Position numbers and translations under genes: made by a program. DNA of 62,701 nucleotides. It comes from F1-60-MAGs149 sp037133755. Lineage in GTDB: Bacteria; Actinomycetota; Thermoleophilia; Gaiellales; F1-60-MAGs149. Shown here piece after piece: positions 60,638-62,701 of the stretch (positions are counted from its first letter, which is position 1; every line of letters starts with the position of its first letter). The notes beneath the pieces were generated by a model. It was given only the letters and a program-made list of their open reading frames with translations. It searched no databases and had not been told where the DNA came from. Location: NCBI GenBank assembly GCA_037133755.1, contig JBAXNN010000014.1, positions 1 to 62,701 on the forward strand. Direction: 5' to 3'.

Positions 60638-60666
60638 GTGCCGCGTCCCTCCCTGGGACGCGGCAC
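60638..60666 (+). terminator. Perfect 12-bp stem-loop between binding-protein and permease genes
   Basis: GTGCCGCGTCCC pairs fully with GGGACGCGGCAC around a 5-nt loop, then CTGCTTTC. It lies 8 nt after the binding-protein stop. In such operons a stem here often lowers downstream expression or protects the upstream mRNA, so that binding protein exceeds permease. Confidence 0.75.
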
Positions 60667-60678
60667 CTGCTTTCTCCC

Positions 60679-61530
60679 ATGAGCGCCGAGCCCATCAGTC
60701 GTCGGGAGATCCGGGCCGCGGCACGTAAGCGCAGCGATCGCCGCAACGCACTGATCGCTGCGATCTCGACGATCATCGTGATCGGCGGCGGCATCCTGCT
60801 CGTGACGACACGGCAGGGTTGGCCCGTCGTCCAGGAGACGTTCTTCTCCGTCGACGCGTTCAAGACGTCATTCCCCGACATCCTGCGGGGCTTCTGGATC
60901 GACGTGAAGCTGTTCCTCGTCGTCGAGGTGCTCGTCCTCGTCTTCAGTCTGCTCGTCGCGGTGTTGCGCTCCACGCGCGCCGCCGCGCTGTACCCATTCC
61001 GGCTGATCGCCGCGGTGTCCACCGACCTCTTCCGCGGTATCCCGACGATTCTCGTCGTCTACCTGATCGGCTTCGGCATCCCGGCGCTGGCCCTGCCGGG
61101 TGTGCCCAACGATCCGATCATCCTCGCGGCGATCGCGCTGACGATGTCGTACACCGCGTATGTCTCTGAGGTCTTCCGCGCCGGCATCGACTCGGTGCAT
61201 CCGGGACAGCGCGGCGCGGCGCTGGCCGTCGGCCTGTCGCGCGCGCAGGCGATGCGCTACGTGATCCTGCCGCAAGCCGTCCGCAACGTCATCCCGCCGC
61301 TGCTCAACGACTTCATCTCGCTGCAGAAGGACGTCGCGCTCGTCTCGGTGCTCGGCATCGTCGAGGCGTTCCGCGTGGCGCAGATCGACGCGGCCTCGAC
61401 CTTCAACTACACGCCGCTGCTTGCTGCCGCCTCGCTGTACGTGATCGTCACGGTGCCACTGTCGCTCTTCCTCGACCGCATGCAGAAGCGCGATCGCGGC
61501 CGGCGCCGGCTCGAGGAGGCGCGTCGATGA
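60679..61530 (+). CDS. Amino-acid ABC transporter permease
   Basis: A 283-residue inner-membrane permease (HisMQ type) with about five helices. The EAA loop is VFRAGIDSVHPGQRGAALAVGLS, split as the VFRAGIDSVHPGQ and AALAVGLSRAQAMRYVILPQA parts. A polar, basic 30-residue N terminus precedes the first helix. Its end overlaps the ATPase gene (ATGA). Confidence 0.92.
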   Translation: MSAEPISRREIRAAARKRSDRRNALIAAISTIIVIGGGILLVTTRQGWPVVQETFFSVDAFKTSFPDILRGFWIDVKLFLVVEVLVLVFSLLVAVLRSTRAAALYPFRLIAAVSTDLFRGIPTILVVYLIGFGIPALALPGVPNDPIILAAIALTMSYTAYVSEVFRAGIDSVHPGQRGAALAVGLSRAQAMRYVILPQAVRNVIPPLLNDFISLQKDVALVSVLGIVEAFRVAQIDAASTFNYTPLLAAASLYVIVTVPLSLFLDRMQKRDRGRRRLEEARR

Positions 61531-62276
61531 GCACGCCGGTGCTCGAGATCCAGGGCGTCACGAAGGCGTTCGACGGCAAGCCCGTCCTGCGGGGTATCGA
61601 CCTCAAGGTCGAGGAGCACACCGCCGTCGTGATGATCGGCGCTTCCGGCTCCGGCAAGTCGTCGCTGCTGCGCTGCATCAATCTGCTCGTCGACATCGAC
61701 GACGGCGACATCCTGCTCGACGGCGAGGTCGTGACGGACCCGTCCGTCGATCCGCAGCGCGTGCGCCGCTCGCTGGCGATGGTCTTCCAGCACTTCAACC
61801 TCTTCCCGCACATGCGCGTGCTCGACCAGATCACGCTCGCGCCGGTCAAGGCCCACGGCATCCCCAAGGCGGAGGCGGTGGAGGAGGCGCGCGCGTTGCT
61901 CGCCCGCTTCGGTCTCGGCGATCGCGAGCGCGATTATCCCGACCAGTTGTCGGGCGGTCAGCAGCAGCGCGTGGCACTGATCCGCGCGATCGCCACGCGC
62001 CCGCGCGCGCTCCTGCTCGACGAGATCACGAGCGCCCTCGACCCCGAACTGGTTGGCGAGGTGCTCGAGGTCGTGCGCGAGCTGAAGCTCGGCGGCATGA
62101 CGATGCTCATCGCCACGCACGAGATGGCCTTCGCTCGCGACGTCGCCGACGAGGTCTGCTTCCTCCACCAGGGCACGGTCGTCGAGCGCGGTCCGGGTCG
62201 CCAGATGATCGAGGATCCGCAGGAGCCGGAGACGCAGAAGTTCCTGGCGCGCATGCTCGCCACCCGCGCTGTCTGA
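61527..62276 (+). CDS. Amino-acid ABC transporter ATP-binding protein
   Basis: A 249-residue ATPase of the GlnQ/HisP group. Walker A is IGASGSGKSSLLRC near 32-45, the signature LSGGQQQRVALIRAIA, Walker B LLLDEITSALDPEL, and the switch His in IATHEMAFARDVAD. It powers the importer made with the two preceding genes. ATGA overlap with the permease. Confidence 0.93.
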   Translation: MSTPVLEIQGVTKAFDGKPVLRGIDLKVEEHTAVVMIGASGSGKSSLLRCINLLVDIDDGDILLDGEVVTDPSVDPQRVRRSLAMVFQHFNLFPHMRVLDQITLAPVKAHGIPKAEAVEEARALLARFGLGDRERDYPDQLSGGQQQRVALIRAIATRPRALLLDEITSALDPELVGEVLEVVRELKLGGMTMLIATHEMAFARDVADEVCFLHQGTVVERGPGRQMIEDPQEPETQKFLARMLATRAV

Positions 62277-62343
62277 GGCAACAAGGCCCGACCGTCAGGT
62301 GCGGAGTCCCGAGTGCATGGCGCTGGTAGCCTGTCGCCTGTTT

Positions 62344-62433
62344 GGAGACGTGGCCGAGTGGCTGAAGGCGCCCGCCTGCTAAGTGGGTATTGGGGGTTAA
62401 CCTCAATCGAGGGTTCGAATCCCTCCGTCTCCG
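62344..62433 (+). tRNA. tRNA-Ser (anticodon GCU)
   Basis: A 90-nt class II tRNA. The acceptor stem GGAGACG pairs with CGTCTCC, discriminator G. The D arm is TGGCCGAGTGGCTGAAGGC; the anticodon loop CTGCTAA gives GCU (Ser, AGY codons). A long variable arm (TTGGGGGTTAACCTCAA) and the T loop GGTTCGAATCC follow. No CCA is encoded. Its 3' part is repeated downstream. Confidence 0.95.
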
Positions 62434-62468
62434 TTCTTTGCGGTGCGGTGTCGCGGGGGAAGATGACG
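62414..62468 (+). repeat. tRNA-Ser 3'-end direct repeat, copy 1
   Basis: From the T loop (TTCGAAT) through the acceptor end and 35 nt of downstream DNA, this stretch is repeated exactly 233 nt later. It is the part of a tRNA gene that integrases commonly use as an attachment core. Confidence 0.88.
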
Positions 62469-62701
62469 GCGCTCCCGGCCGGCGATCGAATCCTCGATTA
62501 CATCGAGGGTGCACGACGCGTGCTGCGCGCGATCAGCTTTGGGTTGGGGAGCAGGGTCGTCGAGTCGGGCTTTGCCCGTCTCGAGCAGCAGTGTCGTGGG
62601 CGCCGCCCAGGGTCGTCTGCTCCCCGTATTTGGGGATGGGGCGGCTTTCGAATCCCTCCGTCTCCGTTCTTTGCGGTGCGGTGTCGCGGGGGAAGATGAC
62701 G
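62434..62701. other. Gene-free DNA after tRNA-Ser
   Basis: 268 nt to the window edge with no convincing gene. It holds the two copies of the tRNA 3' repeat and, between them (62469-62646), unrelated sequence with a possible hairpin-rich stretch. Confidence 0.6.
62647..62701 (+). repeat. tRNA-Ser 3'-end direct repeat, copy 2 (cut by window edge)
   Basis: Identical to 62414-62468 over all 55 nt visible; the true length is unknown because the window ends. Only the T-loop-to-acceptor part of the tRNA is present, so this copy is not a functional tRNA. Confidence 0.88.

Noticed and set aside
62469..62646. A second small tRNA or an integrase fragment between the tRNA-Ser repeats
   Set aside because: No cloverleaf can be drawn and no reading frame shows an integrase motif; the interval is only 178 nt.

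Overview
The window is about 63 kb of high-GC, gene-dense actinobacterial DNA. Supporting signs are CarD, infA, an SRP RNA next to dnaX-ybaB-recR, an acyl-CoA carboxylase set with a small peptide between beta and alpha chains, a fused MoaD-MoaE (MoaX-like), and many leaderless starts. The mix of genes (two-subunit methylmalonyl-CoA mutase, SdhA-SdhB-SdhE, SelA/SelB, an uncharacterised HhH-GPD protein) suggests a Thermoleophilia/Solirubrobacterales-like lineage; this placement is an inference from gene content, not a phylogeny.

Layout. 0-4.3 kb: MFS transporter, then two acyl-CoA dehydrogenases with a TetR regulator. 4.3-7.8 kb: a minus-strand OsmC - ureohydrolase - DUF815 ATPase operon, then two small unknown proteins. 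7.8-12.2 kb: a LolD/MacB-type ABC exporter and an AEC-family carrier. 12.2-20.7 kb: secreted protein, class II aldolase, a large helicase with an acidic insert and basic tail, IF-1, M29 aminopeptidase, a DNA-glycosylase-like protein and CarD. 21-25.7 kb: selB-selA, a glutathione transferase and moaD-moaE. 25.8-36.7 kb: a metabolic block (mutase large chain, propionyl-CoA carboxylase beta / small peptide / biotin carboxylase, GntR regulator, ETF-quinone oxidoreductase, sucC, sucD, PLP aminotransferase). 36.7-43.9 kb: two LapA-like membrane proteins, a tiny Cys-rich protein, a PDZ-Lon protease, agmatinase, pabB-pabC-pabA, an SDR and a membrane protein. 44-47.7 kb: sdhA-sdhB-sdhE. 47.7-50.7 kb: unknown protein, nuclease, phosphoesterase, GNAT-like protein. 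51.3-56.5 kb: dnaX-ybaB-recR-lysC-asd on the minus strand, with SRP RNA upstream. 56.9-62.7 kb: membrane protein, small protein, ferritin, CDF metal transporter, polar amino-acid ABC transporter and tRNA-Ser(GCU).

Functionally, the central block connects propionyl-CoA (carboxylase) through methylmalonyl-CoA (mutase) and succinyl-CoA (SucCD) to succinate oxidation (SdhABE). ETF-QO collects electrons from acyl-CoA dehydrogenases such as the pair at the start of the window.

The most notable non-genic signals are: a TANNNT hexamer 6-8 nt before the start codon of 22 genes (leaderless transcription); two paired inverted hairpin elements with a GGGTCAGACCC core (REPIN-like) plus a third single copy; a 42-bp perfect inverted repeat that copies the 3' end of asd, lying in a 139-bp exact direct repeat; and a repeat of the 3' part of tRNA-Ser 233 bp downstream of the intact gene, cut by the window edge. 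I see no CRISPR array, transposase, integrase or recognisable defence system.
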